48,879 nt of DNA from Streptomyces sp. L-9-10 (lineage in GTDB: Bacteria; Actinomycetota; Actinomycetes; Streptomycetales; Streptomycetaceae), in assembly GCF_004151105.1 (NCBI RefSeq), contig NZ_PHRF01000061.1, forward strand, positions 1-48,879, read 5' to 3'. The position numbers and the translations under genes are program-made. The notes below the pieces were generated by a model, which saw only the letters and a list, made by a program, of their open reading frames with translations, was not told the origin of the DNA and made no database searches. Numbering within the stretch: the stretch's first letter is position 1; the number at the start of each line of letters is the position of its first letter. This document shows, one piece after another, positions 25,901-32,822 of this stretch.

Positions 25901-26757
25901 GCGGTGCCGGGCTTCGCGGTGAGGCCGGTGAGCGTGAGCGGGAAGTCGAAGCTGGTGGGGGCGTCGGTGGAGCGCAGGACGAGCGTCTCCTTGACGCCGC
26001 CCGCCCGCGAGTCCAGCCACAGATCGGTCTCGGGCAGGACCTCGCGGTAGCTGACGCGGCTGTCCGCCGCGCCGCCTTCCGCGGTCTCCCCCGCGCTGCC
26101 CTTCGCGCCGGCCGCACCGTCCAGCCCGTACGCGAAGGACTCACCGGAGGGGAAGGTCACGGCCGCGAGCCGCGCCGCGTCCGCCCGGCCGGCGAGCCGT
26201 ACGCCCACGGAGCCCGCCGCGCCCCTCCAGCCGCCGTCCGACGCGACCAGCGCGGGATCGACCGGCTGCCAGGCGCCCGCGCTGTCGCGGAAGTGCATGG
26301 GGGTGGTGGAGAGTTCGGTGGTCTCGGTGCCGTCGGCGTTCGCGTACGTACGGCTGTGCGCGTCGCGCTCGGAGACGATCTCCTCGCTGGTCGCGCGGTC
26401 GAAGCCGGTGACGGCGGCGGGCGAGGGCGGCGTGGCGACGGAAGCGGTGTTGCGCCCCTCGGCCGGCTTCGCCGACGACGGCGCGCGCAGCGGGTACTTG
26501 GCGCGCAGCGACTGCCCGGTGGTGCGGTTGGTCCCGTCGACGGCCAGATGGTCCCGGCCCTCGGCGCTGCCCCAGCGCTGTCCCGGGCCCTTCGCGCCGG
26601 GCAGCGGCTCGGGGAACAGCGGGAACCCCACACCGGCCACCGCCAGGGTGCCGACGGCGACGAAGCCGATCGCGGCGAGCGCGATCAACTTGACCCATCC
26701 AGTGCGGCACAGACGGGCCATCAGAAATGTCCGTACATGCCTTCGGTATGCCGGCAC
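16945..26757 (-). CDS. Giant secreted Rhs/YD-repeat polymorphic toxin (Hint + deaminase-like tip)
   Basis: About 3270 residues. Order: N-terminal hydrophobic segment (LIALAAIGFVAVGTLAVAG) for export; WapA-like region; DNRLRE-like adhesin part (~370-550); DUF6531/Rhs entry (~775-850; VRTYNSLDPRRDAAFGAGW); LamG-like domain (~990-1200; DGKWHHAVLSVSG); dozens of YD repeats (~1350-2530; YDAxGR type); Rhs core end (~2610-2645; ARWYDPGTGTFDSRD); helical pretoxin; Hint domain (~2978-3120; ends ALVHNC); then a ~150-residue tip with SCAEPN (~3198) and CVVCQGN (~3240). CAE plus C-x-x-C is the zinc signature of the deaminase fold, perhaps YwqJ-like. Rhs shells encapsulate such toxins for contact-dependent competition. 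GTG start at 26757 is chosen; ATG at 26721 is possible. Confidence 0.9.
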   Translation of the reverse strand: MPAYRRHVRTFLMARLCRTGWVKLIALAAIGFVAVGTLAVAGVGFPLFPEPLPGAKGPGQRWGSAEGRDHLAVDGTNRTTGQSLRAKYPLRAPSSAKPAEGRNTASVATPPSPAAVTGFDRATSEEIVSERDAHSRTYANADGTETTELSTTPMHFRDSAGAWQPVDPALVASDGGWRGAAGSVGVRLAGRADAARLAAVTFPSGESFAYGLDGAAGAKGSAGETAEGGAADSRVSYREVLPETDLWLDSRAGGVKETLVLRSTDAPTSFDFPLTLTGLTAKPGTARLGGEGSVVLVDDRGRTKAVIPAGFMEDADGAVSHAVRYELIARDGGQALRISADRDWLADPARAFPVRLDPSVDTTTASRSMYVTENGPVAGSNELHVGKGTAGSTASYLGFPGLDTELRNHKIFGAQLQVVNYDAPSCKPRSVSVHPVTQSWTTATGGSYPGPSVGGSLASKSFAYGYIAVGSSKSGCPTAGELFDLGKGGRDLVQRWVDGSQPNYGLSLRASASDPLGFKKFTGDTTDNPPKLFVTHSPYNASYSFPKPVPDPPVLQNQAGKVKVTVTNKGAETWTTGGYYLAYRAYDSKGKLVTQQRAADVAGSVAHGGRITFDATIKALPPGTYMLDFTMVRTGGKVFTDEQVPPGRLVLQVFDIAPVVKEQFPPNGYQAQTLTPQLWAAGVDIDAPPGLALQYKFEICEADKEGKPTACTTSAYQPGSAYPVPAGRLKWGTTYLWRGFVKDASNEVPTTQVALVAAVPQPEITSRLAEAQGKEFDPNVGNFTTAAIDASVAGVGPDLTLVRTYNSLDPRRDAAFGAGWSTRYDMRLTPDDDGTGNVVIRYPDGQDVRFGKNADGTFAPPPGRFAKLTADAATSTYRLQDKSGTVYDFSSSGLLVKVTDPFSTAVTYTYSGGKLSTAVNARTGRSLTFTWTGAHVTKVATNAVDGAALSWSYTYTGDRLDSVCDPAAGCTRYGYGAGSHYRTSVLDSRPESYWRLGEAEGAAANSAVEVNLGKDRGTYTDVALGAAGGITGDPGTAATFNGTTSRVDLPSGTLKKSRDAAVEVWFKTIASGLGGPLVGYQNKAWGTAPTTGAPLLYVGTDGKLRGQFWTGTAAPITDITKNVNDGKWHHAVLSVSGSTQNLYLDGKLSGTLTGAQLSQNDLTYNQIGAARTVTPASWPSWGPAAAKSFAGTIDDVAVYHRPLGAAAVASHYREGGRAADLLTSTTLPSGRTATEVQYDTSRDRVEEYTDRNGGTWKIGAPAVFGNDKDLRRTVEVHDPMDAPYFYEYDGLTSRMLRYGEPMALGAREPATPSSSQPPEPPAEICTKPDPGDPAFCTNPPGDGGSEPDFIRHPVDGVAIRTFGYDDKGFQTAITSENGDTVALGYDDRGNVVRRTTCRAKDDCQTAYTTYPVPTGDFDLRADQPSETRDGRSTSATDNRFRTQYQYNDKGALLLQTAPDGGVVRHAYTTGAEPAVDGGNTPTGLPLTTTDPLGKLTRYRYFKSGDLAQLTEPSGQITKYTYDALGRKRTETTVSDAQPAGVTTTFTYDKLSRVATVTDPAATNAVTLGKHQQKTATSYDADGNVVRTEVSDLLGGDATRVMTFALDDRGRPETVTDAEGSETSYTYDVFGNKTSMVDANGNHFDYLYTARNMMAETRLRDWEDDGGDDDYTVLESFAYDMGGRVARNTDSMGRTVVYEYFGDDLVKSVTLKDFHNPDGTKRDLVIEANTYDGAGNVLTETAGNGKLVTQYTYDAVGRTKSTVTDPSGVARRTTLTYDLAGNVKTSASGGLASNVPWPVSVNPETVSYQYDDAGNAIEETVENGTQSRTTKYGYDQRGLTISRTDPGGRTTEFTYDELGRPLSSKAPEVRTESGGGAPVATRPITYTGYDTFGAATESVDALGRINRSTYDRLGRLVTTTAPGYTAPGSTTPVTPAVTNSYDALGNVTASTDPLGRVTRYEYDRQNRLTVRDEPTGSGSGDDRARWSYTYTRTGEVLSVTDPNGARAETTYDDMDRPVTSTQIERAPQPGSFTTRNEYDDAGNVVRQTAPSGAGTQFVYDAVGQLTRMTDAAGVATQFGYDIAGREVRRTDGKGRTSSKLYDGLGQLVSDADLDATNSELRKVGYGYDLAGNLTSATDARGRSTIYTYDALDRLTSQKEPVSDTTSITTSFGYDALGNRTRYTDGRGNSTVYTVNTLGLPESVIEPSTARDPSPADRTWTTAYDATGQAVKVTAPGGVSREREYDKAGNLIRESGAGAEAATAEKRYGYDAAGRLTTASSPKGDNGYEYNDRGLLLKAEGPSGDASYTYNGDGLLTARTDAAGTASFTYARQQLASAEDPLTGVRQSYDYDGAGAIERVDYGAGQSRAYTYDNLGRLDTDTVKSSGGGAIASTDYDYDSNDQLTGKTTTGTAKAGKNTYGYDQAGRLTSWTADGATTEYGWDDSGNRVKNGAKSATFDERNRLLTDGDYTYDYTARGTLASRTSSGLTEEFAFDAFDRMTKAGESGTAYTYDALNRVADRNGVDFTYAGFAPDPVKDNSATYGRGAADELLSVAEGGQAQLSVSDKHGDVVGGMSATDGASTSLASSTAYDPFGTTIGTAGASEEAGAAGFQGDWTDPETDQVNMGARWYDPGTGTFDSRDAYTYASGASILANRYTYGAGSPMDFTDPDGNWPSCGWCKKTWNKVKNSKAGKFVAKTAKTVWSGVVYTVRHPLSALRIATKALGRAASWVYEKSGLKTVVNAVVSVSRWVGSKISAAASSTADWARQKAAEAQRQYRAAREAVTRKAKSVAAYVAKHNPIPDIVAAAKPLMAVATAIVTANPNLPAIIVSATRDVIADVAKVTNAIRDAAVEQIGIVVESVSTAIDYAIDIAPAVWEGVKTVGNVVGEVTGFNDIKNCVTKGDMEACAWAVATVGGLALGGVGAGAVRAAKAGRMGMKAVKYADDIAKAADKIGDVAERVDSAVSCLQLAADLTGNSFLPGTDVVMADGTRKPIEDVEAGDKVTATDPTTGKTSAREVTETIEGKGLKNLVKLTVDTDGAKGDATDTITATEGHSFWIPDLKKWQKAGELKPGQWLRTGNGSWVQVETVQAWTQQATVHNLSVDRAHTFYVAAGPSTALVHNCAAGKGTRGLKGKFQPTVSVHRAQGNWDMDERISDATALRDEAARGATGKAKSRTYTAAVHRQTGDIAVGCSGNGSCAEPNILDATGWGADDVIFTRAVRREDIDDGLGKVLQEKEICVVCQGNYPPDNFVPGVLYDPKGPWMIGGAG
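16948..17395 (-). other. Deaminase-like toxin tip of the Rhs protein
   Basis: Variable C-terminal module after the VHNC junction. It carries HRAQGNWDMDERI, an Ala-rich helix, VGCSGNGSCAEPNILDAT and ICVVCQGNYPPDN. The Cys-Ala-Glu and Cys-Val-Val-Cys motifs would supply the zinc ligands and the proton-shuttling Glu of a cytidine-deaminase-like enzyme. The target (DNA, RNA or free nucleotide) cannot be told from sequence. YwqJ-like assignment is inference. Confidence 0.7.
17396..17825 (-). other. Hint (intein-like) domain of the Rhs protein
   Basis: Begins NSFLPGTDVVMADGTRKPIE and continues with VEAGDKVTATDP, the TATEGHSFWIP block (block B-like), LKPGQWLRT, and ends HNLSVDRAHTFYV...ALVHNC. Where most Hint domains start Cys-Phe, this one has Ser-Phe after Asn. 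Such domains usually cut themselves to free the toxin tip. Ser can act as nucleophile in some inteins, so activity remains possible. Confidence 0.8.
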
Positions 26758-26923
26758 GGTCCCCCCACCGATCCGAAACGAAACGATCAACCAGATCATG
26801 AGGAGGATGTGATGGACATGTCGAGACCCGCACGCAGGGTTCACCTGTTGGCCGCTTTCGCCGACACGTTGTTCACCCAACCGCTACCGCACCGTTCACC
26901 CAGAGACGCTTAGCGTCCAGCGC
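26758..26923. promoter_or_regulatory. Divergent promoter region between Rhs and lectin genes
   Basis: A 166-bp gap between two secreted-protein genes reading outward. It is the least GC-rich part of this neighbourhood (for example GAAACGAAACGATCAA at about 26775). Likely carries promoters for both, allowing shared control. No consensus site identified. Confidence 0.45.
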
Positions 26924-28918
26924 ATGACTCTCAATTCGCCCCGAAGAACCGGGCGTTGGACGGCACTCGCCACGGCCGCGGTGGCCGCACTGCCCCTGCT
27001 GGGGGCCCTTCCCGGCACCGCGCACGCGGCCGTGCCGCTCACCTGCAACACCAGTGGACCGACGTACGCGATCGACACGGCCGGCAAGCTGCTGCGCCAG
27101 GACATGCCGGGGCCGGGCGTCGGCAACGCCCTGCCCGCCGCCACCACCATCGACACGGGATGGTCCGGCTACGGCAGGATGCTGGCCGGGCCCGCCGGCG
27201 CGTTCTACGGGATCAAGGCGGACGGGCTGTACTACAGCCACCGCATCAGCACGACGGCCACCTGGGACGTGCACCACAAGAAGATCAGCACCGGCTTCGC
27301 CGAGTTCCGCACGGGCACCAGGACCGACGACATCACCATGGACCGGGGCGGCAACCTCTGGACGTTCCAGCCCTCCAGCGGCGGGCTGCGCTGGTGGCGC
27401 TACGACGCGGCGGCCGACGACTTCGTGGACGACGGCGGCAAGATCGTCGACATGGGCTGGGACCGCTACGACGCGATCTACGCCGGTGACAGGGGCGTGC
27501 TGTTCGGCCGCGCCGCCTCCGACGGCAAGCTCTACCGGTCGCGTTACGACTACACCAGCCAGCGCTGGCTGGAGCGCCATGTCCTGGTGTCCGCCGCGGA
27601 CTGGAGCGACACCAAGTTCATGAGCTCGTACGGCGGGGACACGCTGCTCCGGGTCAAGGGCAACGGCGAGGTCCGCTACTACCGCTACGACGAGACGCTG
27701 GGCAACTTCCCCGTCTACAACAAGCTGGTGGAGAGCAGCGGCTGGGCGGCGTACACCTCGGTGTCCACGACCCCGGACTCCTGCCGCCTCGACTCCAACC
27801 ACACGCCGCCGGCACCGGTCGTGGCGCAGGAGCCGTACAGCCGCGGCTCCGCGATGCGCTCGCCGTCGGGCGCGCTGGAGTACGCGTACACGGACAGCAT
27901 CGGCCGGCTGGTGTACGGCAGGCAGTCCGACCCGTCGGACTTCAACGGCGTCAAGTGGACGACGATCTCGGGCAACGAGGCCTTCACCGGGCAGCCGTCC
28001 CTCGCCTCGCATGCCGACGGTCGCGTCGTGGTGAGCGCGCACAACACCTCGGGCAGCGTCTGGCAGCGCAACCAGACCGCCGTCTCGTCCGAGGACTGGG
28101 GCAACTGGATCAACCTCGGCGGGGCGATGGCGCAGCACGTCGTCACCGGAAAGACCCCGACCGGGCTGCTGGTCCAGTTCGCCTCGGACGCCGACGGCAA
28201 GCCCTGGTACCGCATCCAGCAGCGCGCCGACGTGGACTTCATGGGCTGGATGCCGCTCGGGGGCAGCGGCTTCGAGGGGCCCTTCACCGCGGTCACCGTC
28301 CGCGACGGGATCCAGCTCTTCGGGCGCAACACCTCCGGCGTGCTGAGCACGGCGCTGTTCAAGGAGGCCGGCACGCTGTCCGCGTGGACCGCGCTCGGCG
28401 CGCAGGGCGTGACCGGCACCCCGGCGGTCGTCGTCTACCCGGGCTACCGCCTGCGGGTCTTCGCCACGGACGGCAACGGTACGGTCGTCACGACCAGCCA
28501 GTCCGCCGAGGGCGGCGCCTACGGCGCGTGGTCCACGATCGACGGGGTCACCGCGAAGGGCTCGCCCAGCGCCGTGATCAGCCCGGTCAACGGGATCACC
28601 GAGGTGCTGGTGCTCGGCACGGACGGCACGATCCACAACACCGGCGAGACGCTCCAGGGCACAGGGGTCTGGCGGCCCTGGCAGCAGCCGAGCGACGAGC
28701 AGGCGGCCACCGAGCCGACCGCGTTCGAGTACACCGACGCGTCGGGTCCGACCTGGGCCTACATGTTCCGTACGGCGACCCACCAGACCCGGCTGTACCA
28801 GCTGAACCCGGGCTTCGCGCGGATGGCGCGGAGTGCCGCTCCGGACGCGGCCGGCTCCCCGGCCGCCGCGCCGGTCTTCACCGGCCTGAGCCTGCCGGCC
28901 CCGCCACCGGCGAAGTGA
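26924..28918 (+). CDS. Secreted tachylectin-like / beta-propeller protein
   Basis: A 664-residue exported protein. Signal peptide ~1-36 ends PGTAHAA. Residues ~40-290 show tachylectin-type propeller blades (repeated GWSGYGRMLAGPAG and MGWDRYDAIYAGDRG patterns about 45-50 residues apart). After a linker, residues ~305-640 form a second propeller, PLL or sialidase-like, with repeats such as VSAHNTSGSVWQRNQ and LFGRNTSGVLSTALF. The tail is Ala/Pro-rich. Expected to bind glycans outside the cell. Divergent from the Rhs toxin, so it may help target recognition (inference). The last 41 bp overlap the convergent gtrA-like gene. Confidence 0.85.
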   Translation: MTLNSPRRTGRWTALATAAVAALPLLGALPGTAHAAVPLTCNTSGPTYAIDTAGKLLRQDMPGPGVGNALPAATTIDTGWSGYGRMLAGPAGAFYGIKADGLYYSHRISTTATWDVHHKKISTGFAEFRTGTRTDDITMDRGGNLWTFQPSSGGLRWWRYDAAADDFVDDGGKIVDMGWDRYDAIYAGDRGVLFGRAASDGKLYRSRYDYTSQRWLERHVLVSAADWSDTKFMSSYGGDTLLRVKGNGEVRYYRYDETLGNFPVYNKLVESSGWAAYTSVSTTPDSCRLDSNHTPPAPVVAQEPYSRGSAMRSPSGALEYAYTDSIGRLVYGRQSDPSDFNGVKWTTISGNEAFTGQPSLASHADGRVVVSAHNTSGSVWQRNQTAVSSEDWGNWINLGGAMAQHVVTGKTPTGLLVQFASDADGKPWYRIQQRADVDFMGWMPLGGSGFEGPFTAVTVRDGIQLFGRNTSGVLSTALFKEAGTLSAWTALGAQGVTGTPAVVVYPGYRLRVFATDGNGTVVTTSQSAEGGAYGAWSTIDGVTAKGSPSAVISPVNGITEVLVLGTDGTIHNTGETLQGTGVWRPWQQPSDEQAATEPTAFEYTDASGPTWAYMFRTATHQTRLYQLNPGFARMARSAAPDAAGSPAAAPVFTGLSLPAPPPAK

Positions 28919-29441
28919 CGGCGGGGGCGTCGGCCGCGGTCACGTGGCCGGCGCCCCCCGCGGGGTCGGTGCCCTGGACGGAGTCGCTTGCCTGGACGGG
29001 ATCGCCGCCCTTCACGGGATCGCCGCCCTTGACGGGGTCGCTGCCCTTCACGGGATCGCCGCCCTTGACGGGGTCAGGGCGGAGCATGATCGCGCGGGAG
29101 ACCACGAACGTGATCGGGATGGCCCCGGCCGCCGCGATCAGCGGCGCGTACCGGCTGCCGAAGTGCAGGACGTCCACCAGCACATAGACCCCGACGGTGG
29201 TGATCACGAAGTTCGCCGCGTTGGTGAGCGGGAAGAGCAGGAACTTCCGCCAGGTGGGACGGGTCCGGTAGGTGAACCAGCTGTTCAGGAAGAACGAGCC
29301 GATCATGCTCAGCACGGACGCGACGACATGTGCGGCGACATACGGCAGCCGGGTCAGCAACAGCAGGTAGAAGGCGTAGTACGTCCCCGTGTTCGCGGCT
29401 CCCACCAGCGCGAATCTGACCATCTGGATCCGGACCGTCAT
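28878..29441 (-). CDS. GtrA-family membrane protein with repeat tail
   Basis: A 187-residue protein. Residues ~5-120 hold four transmembrane helices of the GtrA/DPMS family (FALVGAANTGTYYAFYLLL; LSMIGSFFLNSWFTYR; NAANFVITTVGVYVLVDV; LIAAAGAIPITFVVSR), thought to flip polyprenyl-linked sugars for cell-wall glycans. From ~residue 122 the tail consists of about six DPVKGG-like hexads encoded by 18-bp tandem repeats, then a low-complexity end. The tail overlaps the 3' end of the opposite lectin gene. Confidence 0.9.
   Translation of the reverse strand: MTVRIQMVRFALVGAANTGTYYAFYLLLLTRLPYVAAHVVASVLSMIGSFFLNSWFTYRTRPTWRKFLLFPLTNAANFVITTVGVYVLVDVLHFGSRYAPLIAAAGAIPITFVVSRAIMLRPDPVKGGDPVKGSDPVKGGDPVKGGDPVQASDSVQGTDPAGGAGHVTAADAPAVTSPVAGPAGSGR
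28960..29075 (-). repeat. 18-bp tandem repeats inside the GtrA-like gene
   Basis: Roughly six and a half units of GACCCCGTCAAGGGCGGC type, in frame, encoding D-P-V-K-G-G/S. The units nearest the C-terminus are diverged (DPVQAS, DSVQGT). Copy number is likely to vary between strains. Confidence 0.9.
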
Positions 29442-29814
29442 GTGCGTGCGCGCTCCCCCTGGTTACGGCTCCGGCGGAGGCCGCTCCACTCCAGGAGAAC
29501 AGAATCCGGCGGGAATGTCGCGGAAGGACATCCCGTACGACCTGCGGGCAACCGTTCGGTGAACGGGGGGAATTGATGGCTGATTTACCGTTTCGTACCG
29601 GCATATCCGATCTTTATCGCGTCGCCGAAACCCCGTCGCGACGGGACCACGGCGTCCGGCACCGGGGCCGCCACGACCGTGCTGGTCACCGTCGCTTTCG
29701 TCGCCGCCGCGCGCCATCGCGCCATGCGCGCGTCGCTCCCGCGACACCAACACTTCATTGACTGAGCACTGAGGCGTGGCCCGCCATGCCCTTGCCGGAG
29801 CGTAGTTTCCGCGC
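29442..29814. other. Gene-free intergenic region
   Basis: Separates two divergent genes. Open frames here are short, without ribosome sites or typical codon bias. It should hold promoters for both neighbours. No clear motif identified. Confidence 0.5.
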
Positions 29815-30729
29815 ATGTCTTCTCTTTTGAGCAACAAGCTGGCGAAGCGAATCCTGCGGCCGGCCGCCGGCATGGTCGACCGGCGCATCAAGCACTCGCC
29901 CCTGCGCAAGGATCTTGACGCCCTCAAGAGCGAGGTCGCGGACCTGCGGGCTCAGCAGTACGCGTTCGGCCTGCTGTTCGACCGGACGGGGCGCAGCGGC
30001 CACCGCGTGCCCACGCCCGCCCAGATCGACACCCTCGTACGGCAGATAGCCGAGGTGACGGGAGAGGACGGCGGCTACGCCCGGCGCAACGTGACCGTCG
30101 CGTACCGCAATGTGATCGCGCTGGAGGCGCTGGCCGTGGGCCGGCTGGCCGGCTCCACCTCCAACGTGTGCGGCAAGCTCGCCACCGTCCCGCTGCTCGC
30201 CCCGCCGAACGGCGACGTCCTGGAGATCGGCACGCTGTACGGCCTGTTCTCGGCCACGATGACGCGCATGCTGCACCGTGCCGGTACGGAGGCGCGGCTG
30301 ACGATCGTCGACCCGCTGGTGGGCAGCCAGCTCCAGCCCGGCGCGAAGCAGTCCGCCGAGCCGACGGGTACGCCGGTGCGGCTGGACGTCGTACGCGCCA
30401 ACCTCGCGCTGGGCGGCAGGGCCGGCGAGGAGGCCCGCATACAGCAGGGCTTCTCCGGGGACCCCGAGGTGCGGGCCGCGGTCTCCGACCGTGAGTACGG
30501 CGTGATCGTGGTGGACGGCGACCACTCCGCGGAAGGCGTGCGGGCCGACCTGGAGTGGGTCGAGGAGATCGTGGCACCCGGCGGGATCGTCGTTCTCGAC
30601 GACTACGGCGACGGCCACTGGCCGGGCGTCCAGGAGGCCACGGACAAGCACCTGGCGAGCGGCTCGTCGCGGCTGGAGATGCTGGGCCGCGTCTCGACGT
30701 CGGCGTTCCTGCGGGCGCGACCGGCCTAG
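29815..30729 (+). CDS. Class I SAM-dependent methyltransferase (Methyltransf_24-like)
   Basis: A 304-residue protein. Residues ~1-60 form a helical, partly coiled-coil N-terminus (LRKDLDALKSEVADLRAQQ). The catalytic domain follows, with SAM motif DVLEIGTLYGLFS (~residue 138), an acidic end of strand 2 (LTIVDPL), and VIVVDGDHSAEGVRADLEW plus PGGIVVLDDYGD as later motifs. Family members often methylate sugars or small metabolites; the substrate is unknown. ATG without a strong ribosome site. Near gtrA, so a glycan-related role is possible (inference). Confidence 0.85.
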   Translation: MSSLLSNKLAKRILRPAAGMVDRRIKHSPLRKDLDALKSEVADLRAQQYAFGLLFDRTGRSGHRVPTPAQIDTLVRQIAEVTGEDGGYARRNVTVAYRNVIALEALAVGRLAGSTSNVCGKLATVPLLAPPNGDVLEIGTLYGLFSATMTRMLHRAGTEARLTIVDPLVGSQLQPGAKQSAEPTGTPVRLDVVRANLALGGRAGEEARIQQGFSGDPEVRAAVSDREYGVIVVDGDHSAEGVRADLEWVEEIVAPGGIVVLDDYGDGHWPGVQEATDKHLASGSSRLEMLGRVSTSAFLRARPA

Positions 30730-30765
30730 GGGCTCTCGTTCGGATTGCGCTCACCCGGTTCCGCA

Positions 30766-30783
30766 GCCCGGCCGAAGCCGGGC
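30766..30783. terminator. Bidirectional hairpin between convergent genes
   Basis: GCCCGGC-CGAA-GCCGGGC, a perfect 7-bp stem with a tetraloop, between the methyltransferase and serine-hydrolase stops. Confidence 0.6.
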
Positions 30784-30794
30784 GGCGGGGTGGG

Positions 30795-31769
30795 TCACCG
30801 GTTGCCGTCGGGCACCAGCGAACCGTCGGAGGTGGTGGGCAGGGCCTGGCGGCGCTGCTCCTGGAATGTGGAGAACGTGGTCCCGTTGAGGTCCGCGTGG
30901 ACCTTCCCGGCGATGTTCTCGATCACCGCGACGCTGGCGGGCATGTCCGTGTTGTCGGCGGTCAGGACGGCGAGACCGTAGTCATGCCCCTGCCCGGTGA
31001 ACGCGCCGACGCTGTGCACACGCCAGCCGCCGCTGCTGCGCTGAAGCCAGCCGTTCTTGACGTGTACCGTCGCCTCGCTCGGCGCGCCCGTGGGGACGCC
31101 CCAGCGCTGAGAGGGGATCACCTGGTTCATGAGGTCCAGCGCGTAGGCACGGCGGTCGTCGTCGAGCACGGGGTTCGCCGAGGTGAGCAGCTCCATCAGC
31201 CTGAGCTGGTCGGCGGCGTTGATCTGCGTCAGCCCCCAGAAGCCGTCCGGATCGGGAGTCGTCCGCTCCATGCCCGCGAGGCGCAGGAAGTCCGAGATAC
31301 GGGCGAGACCGAGCTGCTTCCACAGCGTGGTCGTCGCGTCGTTGTCGGACGCCGTGATCATTTTGGTGGTGAGCGTGCGCTCGTCCGAGGTCAGGTCCCG
31401 GTTCTCGTCCTGGGCCTGGCGCAGGAGCGCGCCCAGAACGATGACCTTGACGACGCTCGCCGAGTCGTACCGCTGGTCCGCGTTGAACGCGCACGTGGTG
31501 CCCGTGGTGCGGTCGTACAGAGCGACGGAGACCCGTCCCTTGAGGGTGGCGTCGTCCACCACGGCCTGGATGTCCTCGCTGAGCCGGCTCGCGAGGCCGG
31601 CCTTGTCGGACGTGCAGGAGACCTCGGACCGGGGCTCCTCCGCACCGGTGGCGGGTGTCGCGCTCGCCGGGAAGGCCGTGGCCATGATCGCGGCGACGGT
31701 ACCGGCGAGGACGGACACTGTCGCGGTGCGCCGCAGGCGACGGGGGAGGATCGATATGTGGGAAGACAA
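30795..31769 (-). CDS. Secreted serine hydrolase, class A beta-lactamase-like
   Basis: A 324-residue exported protein. Signal peptide ~1-36 (MATAFPASA). Active-site Ser and Lys in SASVVKV (S-x-x-K, ~residue 105), S-D-N in TASDNDA (~residue 143), and K-N-G in place of the usual K-T-G (HVKNGWL, ~residue 240). The omega-loop Glu of true class A lactamases is not evident, so a peptidase or inactive lactamase homologue is more likely than antibiotic resistance. TTG start chosen: AAGGAA lies 5-6 nt upstream and the basic signal-peptide start follows. Confidence 0.87.
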   Translation of the reverse strand: MSSHISILPRRLRRTATVSVLAGTVAAIMATAFPASATPATGAEEPRSEVSCTSDKAGLASRLSEDIQAVVDDATLKGRVSVALYDRTTGTTCAFNADQRYDSASVVKVIVLGALLRQAQDENRDLTSDERTLTTKMITASDNDATTTLWKQLGLARISDFLRLAGMERTTPDPDGFWGLTQINAADQLRLMELLTSANPVLDDDRRAYALDLMNQVIPSQRWGVPTGAPSEATVHVKNGWLQRSSGGWRVHSVGAFTGQGHDYGLAVLTADNTDMPASVAVIENIAGKVHADLNGTTFSTFQEQRRQALPTTSDGSLVPDGNR

Positions 31770-31986
31770 GCGTGTTCCTTACGGGGTGTGCGGAGGGGAG
31801 CCGGGCCGGCAGCGCCGACGTGTCCTCGTGCGGCTCGTCAACTCCCCGCCTCCGGAAGATGTTTCTTCCTGTTTCTCGTGTCACAAGAACTGATGATCGA
31901 CGCGGCCGGGTGGTTCCCCGCTCGGGCCGAACGGTCCTGTTCCGTCCGTCAGCGGCAGGAGTCGGCGGCAGGGGTCAGCGGCAGGG

Positions 31987-32793
31987 TCAGCCGCCGCACT
32001 GCTGGAGCATCGCCCGCTTGTCCGCCGTGGTCACCGGCATCTCGTACTTGAGCGCGACCTGACCGAACCGGACCGCGTACGCGCACCGCACCGCCTTGTC
32101 CGGCGGAAGCCAGGACGCCGGACCGGAGTCACGCTTGGCCGAGTTGGCGCGGCCCTCCACCGGCAGCAGATTCAGCACGTCGTTCGCCAGCTGCCTGCGC
32201 TTCTTCTCGGACCAGCGGGAGGCACCGAGCTGCCAGCTGTAGGACAGCGGGACCACATGGTCTATCTGCACCTCGCTCGCCCGCTCCTTGCGCCACTCGA
32301 CGGTCTTGCCGGTGTAGGGGTCGTGCAGCGTCATGGACGCGACCACGCAGTCGGAACCCGCACGGAAGCGCAGCTCCCGGCCGTCGCGCTGGAGGAGGTC
32401 GTTCCGGGTGTCGCAGCCGTTGCGCGCCAGCGGCACCCCGTCCGCCGTGTCCATCCAGGCGTAGCCGAACTCGTCCCGGTCATAACCGGTCCTGGGCCCC
32501 CGCCCGGCGGTGCGCACCTGCTCGATCAGCCGGCGCGCGGTCTTCCGGTCGGCCTCGGAACCGATCGCCGCGAGCCCCGGCTTCGTCCCGTCGGGATTCC
32601 CGAGCGGCCCGGCGCCGTATCCGCCACCACCGCTGCCGCCGCCCCCGCTCGACGCCGATGCCGATGCCGACGCGTCGGGATCCGCGCCCAGCTCCCCCGA
32701 ACACCCCGTCAGTACCACCACGGACACGACGGGGAGGACAAGAGCCCTTCCCCTACGACACGTTCGCGCTATGTGTTCCCCAAGACTGCTCAC
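31987..32793 (-). CDS. HNH-family (DUF1524-type) endonuclease lipoprotein
   Basis: A 268-residue exported lipoprotein. Lipobox V-L-T-G-C at residues ~27-31, then a Ser/Gly-rich tether, then the nuclease domain from ~residue 75. The key block is VQIDHVVPLSYSWQLGAS (catalytic D-H), with NDVLNLLPVEGRANSAKRD and SWLPP downstream (N and second His-side residues). Such secreted HNH nucleases degrade extracellular DNA. Six-residue Ala-Ser run near residue 40. GTG start; an ATG is not available nearby. Confidence 0.88.
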   Translation of the reverse strand: MSSLGEHIARTCRRGRALVLPVVSVVVLTGCSGELGADPDASASASASSGGGGSGGGGYGAGPLGNPDGTKPGLAAIGSEADRKTARRLIEQVRTAGRGPRTGYDRDEFGYAWMDTADGVPLARNGCDTRNDLLQRDGRELRFRAGSDCVVASMTLHDPYTGKTVEWRKERASEVQIDHVVPLSYSWQLGASRWSEKKRRQLANDVLNLLPVEGRANSAKRDSGPASWLPPDKAVRCAYAVRFGQVALKYEMPVTTADKRAMLQQCGG

Positions 32794-32822
32794 CGCCGAA
32801 CTCTAGTACTCGGCCCCTGGAG

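Noticed and set aside
17329..26913. A ~9.6-kb open frame on the plus strand opposite the Rhs gene (3194 codons)
   Set aside because: It mirrors the codon bias of the Rhs gene. Stops are rare on the opposite strand of GC-rich coding DNA. The translation is low-complexity Arg/Gly/Val/Leu with no domain pattern.
30795..31769. Beta-lactamase resistance gene
   Set aside because: S-x-x-K and S-D-N are present, but K-T-G is K-N-G and the class A omega-loop Glu is not evident. A general serine hydrolase is the safer call.
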